Shown one piece after another: positions 44,370 through 53,359 of a DNA stretch of 64,000 nt. Every line of letters begins with the position of its first letter. The stretch's first letter is position 1. This DNA is from Alphaproteobacteria bacterium (GTDB lineage: Bacteria; Pseudomonadota; Alphaproteobacteria; UBA9655), in the NCBI GenBank assembly GCA_019749915.1, contig JAIEPE010000002.1, positions 1-64,000 on the forward strand. The letters run 5' to 3'. A program made the translations under genes and the position numbers. Under the pieces are notes generated by a model. It searched no databases and was not told the origin of the DNA. It worked only from the letters and a program-made list of their open reading frames with translations.

Positions 44370-45233
44370 ATGAGTTGGTTTACCACCTTTGTACGACCAA
44401 AAATTAATGCTCTTATGCCAAAGAAGGACACCCCTGATAATCTTTGGGATAAGTGTACCCACTGTGAGCAAATGATCTTCCACAGGGAGTTGATCAATAA
44501 TTTATATGTTTGCCACCATTGCAATTATCATATGCGCATGCCTGTAAAAATGCGCCTTGAATGTCTTTTTGATGGGGGAGAGTATACGCGCGTTTCTGTT
44601 CCCTCTGTCCCCCTTGATCCCCTTAAATTTAAAGATTCAAAAAAATATACGGATCGTTTAAAAGCAGCCCGCACTACAACAGGTGAAGAGGATGGAATCC
44701 TTGTTGCCGAAGGAACCATTGGGGGCCATCCCCTCGTTGTTGCAGCTTTTGACTTTTCCTTTATTGGAGGATCGATGGGAATGGCCGTGGGAGAAGGTCT
44801 TGTCAAAGGCGCCGAGCGCGCAATTGAGCTGAAAGCTGCCTACGTCACAATTCCCTCTTCAGGGGGCGCACGTATGCAAGAAGGTATTCTTTCTCTCATG
44901 CAAATGCCCCGTTCAGTTATTGCCGTTGAACGGGTAAAGGAAGCTGGCCTTCCCTATATTCCTCTTTTAGTTAATCCCACAACAGGGGGTGTTGCAGCCT
45001 CCTTTGCCATGCTAGGTGATATTGCGATTGCTGAACCTGATGCAGTCATTGGATTTACAGGCGCGCGCGTTCTTCAAGAAACTATTCGTCAGGAATTACC
45101 TCCAGGCTTTCAAAGTGCCCAATTTCAATTGGACCATGGAATGGTGGATATGGTCACTCCGCGAAAAGAGGTGCGTCAAAAACTAATTGATATTTTAAGT
45201 ATAGTGATGAGTAAGGGGAAAAAATCCTTCTAA
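44370..45233 (+). CDS. accD: Acetyl-CoA carboxylase carboxyltransferase subunit beta
   Basis: A 287-residue AccD. The N-terminal zinc ribbon has two Cys pairs, CTHC and CHHC, around residues 29-51. The crotonase-type carboxyltransferase core includes SSGGARMQEGILSLMQM, GGVAASFAMLGDI and IGFTGARVLQETI. It makes malonyl-CoA with AccA. AAGGAG lies 6 bases upstream, and it sits 9 bases after dapE. Confidence 0.95.
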   Translation: MSWFTTFVRPKINALMPKKDTPDNLWDKCTHCEQMIFHRELINNLYVCHHCNYHMRMPVKMRLECLFDGGEYTRVSVPSVPLDPLKFKDSKKYTDRLKAARTTTGEEDGILVAEGTIGGHPLVVAAFDFSFIGGSMGMAVGEGLVKGAERAIELKAAYVTIPSSGGARMQEGILSLMQMPRSVIAVERVKEAGLPYIPLLVNPTTGGVAASFAMLGDIAIAEPDAVIGFTGARVLQETIRQELPPGFQSAQFQLDHGMVDMVTPRKEVRQKLIDILSIVMSKGKKSF

Positions 45234-45242
45234 GAGGTTAAA

Positions 45243-46364
45243 ATGCGCCCCACAGACAAACCAAAAGATCCCCGTTTTTCATCGGGCCCCACGAAAAAAA
45301 GGCCCGGCTGGTCCAGTCAAACCTTAAATATCGCCTCCTTAGGACGCTCTCACCGCTCGTCCTATTGCCTTGAGAGAATTCATCATTTGACGGGTCTGAT
45401 GCGTCATCTTTTGGAAATTCCAGAAAATTATCAAATCGCCATTATTCCAGGATCCTGTTCTGCTGCGATGGAAGCGGCACTATGGTCCCTTTTAGGCCCT
45501 CGACCCGTGGACATTGTGACCTTTGATGTCTTTGGAAACCTTTGGGCTTATGACATACTCCATGAGCTAAAACTTCAAAACACCCATGTCCTAGAAGCGC
45601 CTGTCGGGCATCTCCCTGATCTTTCTAAAGTTCACCCCACTCATGACCTGGTTTTTACCTGGAATGGCACAGCAGCAGGCGTTGCTATTCCTCATAGTAA
45701 TTGGATACATCCCCAAAGAGAAGGGCTTGTCCTTTGCGATGCTATTTCAGCTGTTTTTGCCATGTCCTTTCCTTGGGAAAAAATGGATGCGGTTGCTTTT
45801 TCTTGGCAAAAAGGATTAGGAGGAGAAGCCGCCCATGGCATGCTTGTTTTAAGTCCAAAGGCCATTGAGCGTCTAAATTCGCACACGCCATCCTGGCCCA
45901 TGCCGCGGGTCTTTCGTCTTACAAAAGAGGGGAAATTTTCTCAAAATATCTTCCAAGGTTATACCATTAACACCCCTTCCATGCTCTGCATTGAAGATTG
46001 TATCGATGCCCTTTCTTGGGGGATGAGTCTCGGCGGTCTTCCCTCCCTTATTGCTCGATCACGCTATAATTTACAGGTTGTTGAAGAATGGGTCGCAGAA
46101 ACACCCTGGATCGAGTTTTTGGCCCAAGACCCCAGAACACGGTCTTCAACTTCCATCTGTTTGCGTTTTATTGAAGCTCCTGATGATTGGGAATTTCCTA
46201 AAGCTATCGCAGCTCTTTTAGAAAAAGAAGGCGTTGCATTTGATATTTTAGGGCATATAGGTTCTGTCCCCCATCTTCGCTTATGGGGAGGACCCACTGT
46301 TGAATCTTCCGATATAAAAGCTCTCTTGCCCTGGATTACATGGGCCCATAAAGAAGTGACTTAG
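45243..46364 (+). CDS. serC: Phosphoserine aminotransferase
   Basis: A 373-residue class V PLP aminotransferase of the SerC family. It shows RFSSGPTKKRPGW, SLGRSHRSS, IIPGSCSAAMEAALW, LVFTWNGTAAGV, LCDAISAVFAM and the PLP-lysine segment FSWQKGLGGEAAHG. It converts 3-phosphohydroxypyruvate to phosphoserine. serA, its common partner, is not adjacent. It ends exactly where sfsA begins. Confidence 0.9.
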   Translation: MRPTDKPKDPRFSSGPTKKRPGWSSQTLNIASLGRSHRSSYCLERIHHLTGLMRHLLEIPENYQIAIIPGSCSAAMEAALWSLLGPRPVDIVTFDVFGNLWAYDILHELKLQNTHVLEAPVGHLPDLSKVHPTHDLVFTWNGTAAGVAIPHSNWIHPQREGLVLCDAISAVFAMSFPWEKMDAVAFSWQKGLGGEAAHGMLVLSPKAIERLNSHTPSWPMPRVFRLTKEGKFSQNIFQGYTINTPSMLCIEDCIDALSWGMSLGGLPSLIARSRYNLQVVEEWVAETPWIEFLAQDPRTRSSTSICLRFIEAPDDWEFPKAIAALLEKEGVAFDILGHIGSVPHLRLWGGPTVESSDIKALLPWITWAHKEVT

Positions 46365-47066
46365 ATGGAATTTAAAACCCCTCTTATTCGTGGACATCTC
46401 ATCAAACGCTACAAACGGTTTCTGGCGGATATCGAACTTGAAGGTGGCGCTCTTATCACAGCCCACTGCCCTAACTCTGGCGCTATGCAGGGTCTCAGCG
46501 ATCCTGGAACGCTTGTTTGGGTGTCCCACTCATCAAATCCAACCCGAAAACTCCCCTACACCTGGGAAATGGCGGAAGTAAATTCTACCTATGTGGGAAC
46601 TAATACGTCTCATCCTAATTTTCTTGTCACCGAAGCCCTGCAGTCAGATCTTATTCCCGAACTCCAAGGCTTTAGTGAATTAAAGCGAGAGGTTTCCTAT
46701 GGAAAGAATTCTCGGATTGATATTTTACTGACCCATTCCTCGAGGCAGCTAACTTACGTTGAAGTCAAAAATGTTCATCTTAAAAGAGACAATAAGGCCG
46801 CCTTTCCCAGCTCTGTCACTGCGCGTGGAGCTAAACATATGCGCGAGCTGGTTGACATGGTGGAGGCTGGCCATCAGGCCTATATTGTTTATGTGGTCCA
46901 ACGAAATGATTGCAGCACCTTTGAAATTGCAGGGGATATTGATCCTCTTTATCAAAAAGAAACCCTCAAAGCCTTTGAAAAAGGGGTAAAACCTCTTGTA
47001 TATGCTTGCGATGTTTCCCCTAAAGGGATTACACTTACCCATTCCTTAACTTTTAACTATGAATAA
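46365..47066 (+). CDS. sfsA: SfsA-family protein
   Basis: A 233-residue SfsA. It shows LIRGHLIKRYKRFLADIELEGG, AHCPNSGAMQGL, the nuclease-like DILL and EVKNVHL segment, and FPSSVTARGAKHMREL. The family has a PD-(D/E)xK-like core and reported nuclease or DNA-binding activity. The ATG follows the serC stop directly, so translation is coupled. Confidence 0.9.
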   Translation: MEFKTPLIRGHLIKRYKRFLADIELEGGALITAHCPNSGAMQGLSDPGTLVWVSHSSNPTRKLPYTWEMAEVNSTYVGTNTSHPNFLVTEALQSDLIPELQGFSELKREVSYGKNSRIDILLTHSSRQLTYVEVKNVHLKRDNKAAFPSSVTARGAKHMRELVDMVEAGHQAYIVYVVQRNDCSTFEIAGDIDPLYQKETLKAFEKGVKPLVYACDVSPKGITLTHSLTFNYE

Positions 47067-47068
47067 CT

Positions 47069-47830
47069 ATGTATGACGATTTGAGTAATATAAAGATTCA
47101 CTCCTCCAGCGATTTTGAAAGCATGCGAAAAGCAGGTCATTTGGCAGCGCGAACCCTTGATTTTATTGAACCCCACATCAAGGAAGGAATTACGACCCAA
47201 GAGTTGAATGACTTGTGTCATGAGTTTATCATCTCTCACAATGCCATCCCAGCTCCCTTGAACTACAAAGGTTTTCCCAAGTCAATTTGTACTTCCGTAA
47301 ACCATGTCGTCTGCCATGGTATTCCCGGGCCTAAAAAGCTTGAAAAAGGAGATATCCTCAATGTTGATGTTACGGTCATTTTGGATGGCTGGTATGGGGA
47401 TACAAGCCGAATGTATGCCATTGGAAAAATCTCTGTCCTCGCGCAAAAGCTTATCGATACAACGTATGAAGCCTTGATGCGCGGCATTGAGATAGTTCGT
47501 CCAGGCGCTCATCTGGGAGACATTGGCCATGCCATTCAAAGTTTTGCAGAGTCAAAAGGGTTTTCCATCGTGAGGGACTTTTGTGGCCATGGATTAGGAA
47601 AAGTATTTCATACCGCTCCTAACGTTCTGCACTATGGAAAACCACACACGGGGCTTGAACTTCAAGAAGGGATGTTTTTCACCGTTGAACCCATGATTAA
47701 TGCAGGCAAATATGACATCAAGGTTTTAGGCGATGGTTGGACAGCCGTCACCAGAGACAAATCCCTTTCTGCTCAATTTGAACACAGTATTGGTGTTACC
47801 TCAACAGGCTATGAGATCTTCACCCTATGA
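47069..47830 (+). CDS. map: Methionine aminopeptidase
   Basis: A 253-residue type I MetAP. The five metal ligands are visible in order: Asp in ILNVDVTVILDG, Asp in GDTSRMY, His in FCGHGLGKVFH, Glu in FTVEPMI and Glu in FEHSIGV. It removes the initiator Met. It starts 2 bases after sfsA and overlaps radC by ATGA. Confidence 0.95.
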   Translation: MYDDLSNIKIHSSSDFESMRKAGHLAARTLDFIEPHIKEGITTQELNDLCHEFIISHNAIPAPLNYKGFPKSICTSVNHVVCHGIPGPKKLEKGDILNVDVTVILDGWYGDTSRMYAIGKISVLAQKLIDTTYEALMRGIEIVRPGAHLGDIGHAIQSFAESKGFSIVRDFCGHGLGKVFHTAPNVLHYGKPHTGLELQEGMFFTVEPMINAGKYDIKVLGDGWTAVTRDKSLSAQFEHSIGVTSTGYEIFTL

Positions 47831-48498
47831 CAGACCATAATGGACATCGCAGCCGATTACGAGAGCGCTTTCTAAAAGGGGGAGAAAAGACGAGTCCTGA
47901 TTATGAAATTATTGAACTCCTTCTTTTCGGCGTCATCCCACGGGGAGATGTCAAACCTCTTGCCAAAACTCTTTTAAAAGAATGTGGAAGTCTTTCAGGG
48001 GTACTTCAAGCAGATCCTCAAAAATTAAAGTCTATTCCCGGTGTGGGAGACGCTACCATCGCAACCCTTAAAGCCGTTCATGAAGCCAGCTGCCGACTGG
48101 TACGAGAAGAAGTCAGCCAAAACCCTATTTTTGACACATGGCACACCGTCATTGAGTATTGCCGGGCTCGTATGTCACACTTAACTATAGAGCAATTTCG
48201 CTTGCTGTTCCTTGACCAGAAAAATAAGATTATTGCCGATGAAGTTCAACAGCAAGGCACCGTTAATACAACCCCTGTATTTCCTCGCGAAGTGGTCAAA
48301 CGTACTCTTGAGCTTGGCGCCTCCAGCCTGATTATGGTGCATAACCATCCCAGCGGCGACTCCACCCCTTCCAAAGCGGACATTGATATTACCAAACGGG
48401 TTATCAAGGCTGCCAAAGAGCTGGATATTAATGTCTTAGACCATATTATTATCGGGAAATTTGGGCACACCTCTTTGCGCGATAAACAACTGATTTAA
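47827..48498 (+). CDS. radC: RadC family JAMM protein
   Basis: A 223-residue RadC. The N-terminal helix-hairpin-helix part has LLKECGSLSGVLQ and IPGVGDATIATLKA. The C-terminal MPN/JAMM domain has the metal motif HNHPSGDSTPSKADID. Despite the name, a DNA repair role is not established. map and radC are adjacent in many alphaproteobacteria. It overlaps map by 4 bases and is the last gene of the dapD-to-radC run. Confidence 0.93.
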   Translation: MTDHNGHRSRLRERFLKGGEKTSPDYEIIELLLFGVIPRGDVKPLAKTLLKECGSLSGVLQADPQKLKSIPGVGDATIATLKAVHEASCRLVREEVSQNPIFDTWHTVIEYCRARMSHLTIEQFRLLFLDQKNKIIADEVQQQGTVNTTPVFPREVVKRTLELGASSLIMVHNHPSGDSTPSKADIDITKRVIKAAKELDINVLDHIIIGKFGHTSLRDKQLI

Positions 48499-48520
48499 AA
48501 TATAAAAAAGAATTCGTTGA

Positions 48521-48558
48521 CCACACTCCATAAATGACAGACATTTATGGAGTATGGT
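48521..48558. terminator. Long hairpin after radC
   Basis: A perfect 12-bp stem (ACTCCATAAATG and complement) with a 5-base loop is extended by a further ACCA/TGGT pairing across one mismatch. It lies 26 bases past the radC stop. No T tract follows (TAAAATTTA), so it is a likely but not certain terminator. Confidence 0.5.
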
Positions 48559-48645
48559 TAAAATTTACATGTGTCCATTCCCCCAGTTGATATAAAGCCA
48601 ACAAAGGACTATGATCTCCCGAAATGAAATGGAGAGTACGCTCGA

Positions 48646-49893
48646 GTGTTTTCAGCCTTTGAAAGATTTGTTGCCTTCCGCTATTTAAGAGCCCGTCGCC
48701 AAGAAGGGTTTATTTCAGTGACGGCCTGGTTTTCTTTTCTAGGGATTGCCCTTGGAGTTGCAGCCCTGATTATTGTCATGTCGGTGATGAATGGCTTTCG
48801 CCACGAACTCCTAACCCGCATTATTGGCATGAATGGACATTTAGCCGTTTATAGCCCCTCAAAGTCCTTGACTGATTATGATGCTTTGACTGCAAAGATA
48901 AAACTACAACCTGGCATTACGGGCGCCAATCCCATTGTGGAAGAACAAGCCTTGGCCACCGCCCACGGAAATGCCACTGGAGTTGTAATTCATGGTATAA
49001 CCGCTGCTGATTTAGAGTCGCGCAAAACTATAGCTGACAATCTTATCCGCGGTCAGCTCAGGTTTTTTGATCGCCCGAATAGTGCACTTATTGGCAAACG
49101 ACTCGCTGAAAAGCTAGGCCTTATTCTCGGCGATAAAATCACCCTTGTCTCCCCTGAAGGCAATGCTACCGCCTTCGGCACCATGCCGCGCAGCCGAACC
49201 TTTGAAATTGTCGGTATTTTTGATGCAGGCATGATTCAATACGATTCTACTTTCGTTTTCATTCCTCTGGAATCAGCACAAAAATTTTATCAACTTGGTG
49301 AGGGAGTCACTCGAATTGAAATCTTCACAGAAAACCCTGAAAATGTTGCTCGTTACAAGCAAGAACTCCAACCGTTGATGATAGGAAAAAACCTTCACCT
49401 TTTTGACTGGCAACAATCCAACAAAGAGTTTTTCAGCACTATCAATGTGGAGCGCAATGTGATGTTTATTATTCTAACGCTTATCATCATTGTGGCCTCC
49501 TTTAATGTGATTTCTACCCTGATTATGCTGGTGAAAGATAAGGGGCGTGACATTGCGATTTTACGCACCATGGGCGCAACACAAGGCATGATGATGCGCG
49601 TTTTCTTTATTGCTGGATCCACCATTGGTACGGTTGGTGCCTTGATTGGCGCCACAGCGGGCCTTTTGTTTTCCTGGAATATAGATACTATTAAAAGAGG
49701 TGTTGAATTCCTTTTAGGGACGGAACTTTTTCGAGCTGAAATTTATTTCCTCTCAAAATTACCGGCTCGAGTCGATCCTAAAGAAGTGGCCCTGGTTCTA
49801 TTTATTGCCCTGCTCTTAACTTTCCTTGCTTCACTCTACCCTGCATGGCGAGCGTCCCGCCTCGATCCTGTGGAGGCTTTGCGCTATGAATAA
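48646..49893 (+). CDS. lolC: Lipoprotein-releasing ABC transporter permease (LolC/LolE type)
   Basis: A 415-residue permease that starts at GTG 48646 with GGAGAG about 9 bases upstream. One N-terminal membrane segment, a large periplasmic domain (about 50-260) and three C-terminal membrane segments (FtsX domain, VKDKGRDIAILRTMGAT) give the LolC/E layout. It extracts mature lipoproteins for LolA. Only one permease gene is present, as in organisms that use a single LolF-like homodimer. LolD overlaps its end. Confidence 0.92.
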   Translation: MFSAFERFVAFRYLRARRQEGFISVTAWFSFLGIALGVAALIIVMSVMNGFRHELLTRIIGMNGHLAVYSPSKSLTDYDALTAKIKLQPGITGANPIVEEQALATAHGNATGVVIHGITAADLESRKTIADNLIRGQLRFFDRPNSALIGKRLAEKLGLILGDKITLVSPEGNATAFGTMPRSRTFEIVGIFDAGMIQYDSTFVFIPLESAQKFYQLGEGVTRIEIFTENPENVARYKQELQPLMIGKNLHLFDWQQSNKEFFSTINVERNVMFIILTLIIIVASFNVISTLIMLVKDKGRDIAILRTMGATQGMMMRVFFIAGSTIGTVGALIGATAGLLFSWNIDTIKRGVEFLLGTELFRAEIYFLSKLPARVDPKEVALVLFIALLLTFLASLYPAWRASRLDPVEALRYE

Positions 49894-50569
49894 CCCCCCC
49901 CTTCTTTCTCTGAAGTCATTGAAGCGTACCTTCCACCAAGGAACCCAATCCTTGCACATTCTGAAAGGTGTTGATCTCGACCTTTATCCCGGGGAAATCG
50001 TCGCCCTTGTAGGTCCTTCTGGATCAGGAAAATCCACCTTGTTGCAAACGGCGGGCCTTCTCGAAAAAGCGGATGGGGGGAATGTCATTATTGAGGATAA
50101 GAAATGCGCCCACCTTAATGATCGGGACCGCACCCAAATCCGCCGAGATGTGCTGGGTTTTGTCTATCAATTTCACCATCTTTTGCCTGAATTCAGTGCT
50201 GAGGAAAATATTATTCTCCCCCAAATGATTGCGGGCAAATCTTTTTCCAACGCTCGGGAGCGCGCCAATGGCTTGCTGAAAGAAGTGGGCCTTGTGAACA
50301 GGGCCTCCCACCGCCCTGCCCGTCTTTCTGGCGGTGAGCAGCAGCGAGTAGCCATCGTAAGAGCGCTAGCCAACCGGCCTAAGATACTCCTCGCCGATGA
50401 GCCCACAGGAAACCTGGATGAAACGACGGCCGCCGCTGTTTTTGAAAAGCTGATTGAGCTAGTGCGTAAAGAAAACCTTGTAGCCCTTATTGCCACCCAT
50501 AACATGGACCTGGCTAAACGCATGGACCGCACCCTGATTCTTCATGAAGGACTTCTTTTAAAGAGCTAA
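49889..50569 (+). CDS. lolD: Lipoprotein-releasing ABC transporter ATPase LolD
   Basis: 226 residues from the ATG at 49889, which overlaps the lolC stop; GGAGG lies about 10 bases upstream. Walker A is GPSGSGKST, the ABC signature is LSGGEQQR, and Walker B is ILLADEPTGNLD. It powers LolC. Confidence 0.95.
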   Translation, partial: NNPPLLSLKSLKRTFHQGTQSLHILKGVDLDLYPGEIVALVGPSGSGKSTLLQTAGLLEKADGGNVIIEDKKCAHLNDRDRTQIRRDVLGFVYQFHHLLPEFSAEENIILPQMIAGKSFSNARERANGLLKEVGLVNRASHRPARLSGGEQQRVAIVRALANRPKILLADEPTGNLDETTAAAVFEKLIELVRKENLVALIATHNMDLAKRMDRTLILHEGLLLKS

Positions 50570-50713
50570 ATATCTTATCTTCTTGTTTTATATTGATTCT
50601 CTGATGTTGACATTTTTCACCACTGCTTTTAACTAAATAAGATAATAAATATATAATGGAAGAATAAGTTATTTTATTGCATCTTATTTTTTACCTTTTT
50701 GGGAGCGTAATCA

Positions 50714-52033
50714 ATGACAACCATTGCCATTAATCAAAAACTACAAGGTACAATCTCGAAAGATCCAACGTCTAAAGTTTTTTTATCTGCCTACATTTGC
50801 AACATGCTAGAGATGTATGATTTCCTTATCACAGGAATGATGTTTCCTTATATTTCCCAGTTATTCTTCCCCTTGGAGGATAAAATTTCTGTCCTCTTAG
50901 CTGGCTCTCTGACCTTTCTAGTTGGCTTCCTTATGATGCCACTTGGTGGCATCCTTTTTGGCTATATCGGCGATAGATACGGCCGCAAACGCGCGCTTCT
51001 TATAAGCATTTCGGGAATGACCCTTGCAACCGTTGGTATTGGGCTTCTCCCCACCTATAACGCCATTTTATTTTTGTCCCCCATCCTCTTCGTATTTTTA
51101 AGACTTATCCAAGGGTTATGTCTTGGAGGAGAAAAGCAAGGCGCAAGCATTTTTACCCTCGAGCATTATAAAGGTATCCGCCCTGGAACCCGCGGCGCAT
51201 TACTGGCAACATCAAACGGCATGGCAGCCCTTGTTGCCTTTTTTATAAGCTTAATCGCAACATCCTATCTTTCCTCACAAGAAGGCTGGAGATTTTGCTA
51301 TCTCTTCGGCGGAAGCTTGGGAATTGTGGGTCTCTATCTTCGATTTTTTATTAATGAATCACCTGCTTTTCTTCAATATTTTTCTGAGAAAACCCTTAGG
51401 AAAAACGTTCCGCTTATCAACGTTTTGAAAAACAGAAAACTCAACGTTATGAACGCTTTTTTGGGCACAGGGGTTCTTGTTTGTTTAACCTATACGGGCT
51501 TTACATTTGTCAATCTTTTCCTTACCCAATTTTTAAATTTCTCCTCCACCTTCTCTCTTTCCTGTGCAGCTTCAGGAACAATCATAGGAATGATTGCCGT
51601 TTGTTTTGCTGGGAGGCTTTGTGATCGTTTTGGCCTATATACTATACTCCAACTTTCTCTGCTTATTCTCTTAGTCACCATTTTTCCGATTCATTGGCTT
51701 TTAGCTTCAGGAAATACTGCAGGAATATTTCTTTCTCTGCTTCTTCTGGCCTTTCCTACAGGTGGTTTTGCCGGATGCATCCCCCACTTAATTGCAAGTT
51801 CCTTTCCTCCCCAGGAACGCTATAGTGGATCTGCTTTTAGCAATAATTTAGCACAGGCCTTTTTAGGAGGTGTCCAACCTTTCCTTGCAATCTATTTGAT
51901 TAAAATAACTGATGTTTTATGGTCTCCAGCGATCTATACATTTTTATTAGCAGCTACCTATTTTTTGTTTTTACAGGTGTTTGGAAAAAAACTAACTTGT
52001 TTTGATTATATAGGTAAGGAGTCACAAAAATGA
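50714..52033 (+). CDS. MFS transporter, MHS type (cassette 2)
   Basis: A 439-residue protein with about 12 membrane segments. The signature FGYIGDRYGRKRAL and the RLIQGLCLGGEKQGA segment after TM4 mark the metabolite:H+ symporter family, as in the transporter at 1411. A TTGACA at 50607 with TAACTA 17 bases on is a possible promoter. GGGAG lies upstream of the ATG. The stop overlaps the ligand-domain gene (ATGA), so the two are co-translated, which is direct support for a functional link. Substrate unknown. Confidence 0.87.
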   Translation: MTTIAINQKLQGTISKDPTSKVFLSAYICNMLEMYDFLITGMMFPYISQLFFPLEDKISVLLAGSLTFLVGFLMMPLGGILFGYIGDRYGRKRALLISISGMTLATVGIGLLPTYNAILFLSPILFVFLRLIQGLCLGGEKQGASIFTLEHYKGIRPGTRGALLATSNGMAALVAFFISLIATSYLSSQEGWRFCYLFGGSLGIVGLYLRFFINESPAFLQYFSEKTLRKNVPLINVLKNRKLNVMNAFLGTGVLVCLTYTGFTFVNLFLTQFLNFSSTFSLSCAASGTIIGMIAVCFAGRLCDRFGLYTILQLSLLILLVTIFPIHWLLASGNTAGIFLSLLLLAFPTGGFAGCIPHLIASSFPPQERYSGSAFSNNLAQAFLGGVQPFLAIYLIKITDVLWSPAIYTFLLAATYFLFLQVFGKKLTCFDYIGKESQK

Positions 52034-52545
52034 GCAATCCCAAAACCTTTAAAAATTCAGGCATGGAAATAACCTTGAGGAAGGATTTTTATGATACCTT
52101 TGATGAGCAGCTGAAAAAAATTACATCAGAGACAGAAGTCAGCTATATCGGCCATAACATCATCAAAAATTATCGCGAGCCAGGGCACAAAATAAGCACA
52201 TTCTGTAACCATGAGACCTGGCATGATTTATACTGGAACAAATATCTACACCATGATCCCATGGAAAAGGTCGTTCATGAAACTTTAAGAAAGAGTAATT
52301 TTGCCGTCGTTTCCTGGGAAATTGGTCAAAATCAAAGTGAGTGCGGGCAAGAGAGGGCAAAACTATTAAGGGTCAAAGATGGCGTTTTCTTTTCCTTTAA
52401 AAGACCTGAGAATTTTTTTGAAACTTTTATTATCGGCTGGGACACCTTAAATACAGATAAACTGGATGTAGATTATATTCTCCAGCTAACCTCTCTCCTC
52501 AAACCTATCAGGGATCACCACTGGGAAGTTCTTAATAACAGTTAA
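52030..52545 (+). CDS. LuxR-type autoinducer-binding domain protein without HTH (cassette 2)
   Basis: A 171-residue paralogue of the protein at 2832. Pocket residues again line up: W64, Y68, D76-P77, W96 and G118, then FFETFIIGW (compare FHETFVFGT in the other copy). The DNA-binding half of LuxR proteins is missing, and here no repeat has cut the end, so the short form appears to be the native one. AAGGAG lies 9 bases upstream. It overlaps the transporter gene by 4 bases and converges on the XRE/S24 gene with a 6-base gap. Confidence 0.75.
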   Translation: MSNPKTFKNSGMEITLRKDFYDTFDEQLKKITSETEVSYIGHNIIKNYREPGHKISTFCNHETWHDLYWNKYLHHDPMEKVVHETLRKSNFAVVSWEIGQNQSECGQERAKLLRVKDGVFFSFKRPENFFETFIIGWDTLNTDKLDVDYILQLTSLLKPIRDHHWEVLNNS

Positions 52546-52551
52546 GGTTTT

Positions 52552-53172
52552 TTACTCTCTAAACCGCCTCATAAAAGTAACCGGAGCAACGCTTAAAGGC
52601 TCATGCTCCAGAAGAAGCAAGTGGTTTTCTGTGCTTTGATTCATCGAAAGTAAAAGGATATAACTCTTTTGCAAGAAAAATTGGCGCACCAAAAAATGAT
52701 TTTTCTCCATTTCCACGATACAAATATTCCCTTGTTCTTTGGGATAGGCTTCCGGAGAGATTATAGGTCCCCCTACGTAATCCCCAATGCGTAAAAAAGG
52801 AGACATAGTCTCATCACGCATCAAAGTTAAAAGCATCTCCGGATGAGCTTTTTTAAAGGATTCAATTTCCTTATAAATAAGAAATTGATTGGTTATATCA
52901 AAAGGCTCATCTTTTCTTTCGTCAAATGATAGGGAAGGTGTCAAAAGGTAGGGAGCATCTCCTCTTCCTTCCAACAGCCATTCTTTTGTACAAATAAGCC
53001 CTTCTGTCGCTAAAAGGCTGATAATCTTATGGACATTTTTTTCTGAGATAGGAGAAGTGCCCGACTCCCAATTTGAAAGAGATCCAATACTTATTTTATG
53101 AGTATCTCCTAATTCCTTCAACGTCTTTTTAAGCATATTTCTACATTGCTTCAAACGATTTGCTCTGTTCAT
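52552..53172 (-). CDS. XRE-family regulator with degenerate S24 domain (cassette 2)
   Basis: 206 residues. N-terminal HTH (ISIGSLSNWESGTSPIS), then WLLEGRG, then an S24 domain with MSPFLRIGDYVGG and FLVRQFF. It matches the protein at 3426 along its length (IGDYVGG, WLL-G-G, C-terminal AP-N3-RR). The catalytic Ser position is T122 and the Lys position is R163, so neither paralogue keeps the dyad. AGGA lies 6 bases before the ATG. A TTTTGT-AG-ACAAAA palindrome at 53223-53236, 50 bases upstream, could be its own operator. Confidence 0.8.
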   Translation of the reverse strand: MNRANRLKQCRNMLKKTLKELGDTHKISIGSLSNWESGTSPISEKNVHKIISLLATEGLICTKEWLLEGRGDAPYLLTPSLSFDERKDEPFDITNQFLIYKEIESFKKAHPEMLLTLMRDETMSPFLRIGDYVGGPIISPEAYPKEQGNICIVEMEKNHFLVRQFFLQKSYILLLSMNQSTENHLLLLEHEPLSVAPVTFMRRFRE

Positions 53173-53222
53173 AAAATTCCTAATAATTCAAAAAATGAAA
53201 TCTGTTTTCAAAAACTAAATTT

Positions 53223-53236
53223 TTTTGTAGACAAAA
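53223..53236. promoter_or_regulatory. Palindrome upstream of XRE/S24 gene
   Basis: TTTTGT and ACAAAA are perfect complements with a 2-base centre. It lies 50 bases upstream of the regulator start codon on the minus strand, where an autoregulatory operator would be expected. Confidence 0.35.
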
Positions 53237-53307
53237 TATTTCCTTAACGCTATCCTACAAACGGCCCAAAATATGAGTTTTAAGAGTTTAGTGGTTCTCA
53301 AAAATCT

Positions 53308-53350
53308 AAGGCCTCCATTGGAGAGGGGTTAGTCACCCTCTCCACCTTTT
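53308..53350 (+). terminator. Hairpin with T run and shared decamer
   Basis: AAGGCCTCCA at 53308-53317 precedes an 8-bp GGAGAGGG/CCCTCTCC stem (53320-53343), which is followed by ACCTTTTTAT. Read on the plus strand it is a good intrinsic terminator, yet no annotated plus-strand gene ends nearby, so a short RNA may be transcribed here. The same decamer and a hairpin occur at 4350-4390 upstream of the other XRE/S24 gene. Confidence 0.5.
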
Positions 53351-53359
53351 TATAGGAAC

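Noticed and set aside
48646-53172. lolC-lolD and cassette 2 considered as one efflux system
   Set aside because: A 144-base gap with its own promoter-like sequence separates them. LolCD function is well known and does not involve MFS transporters.
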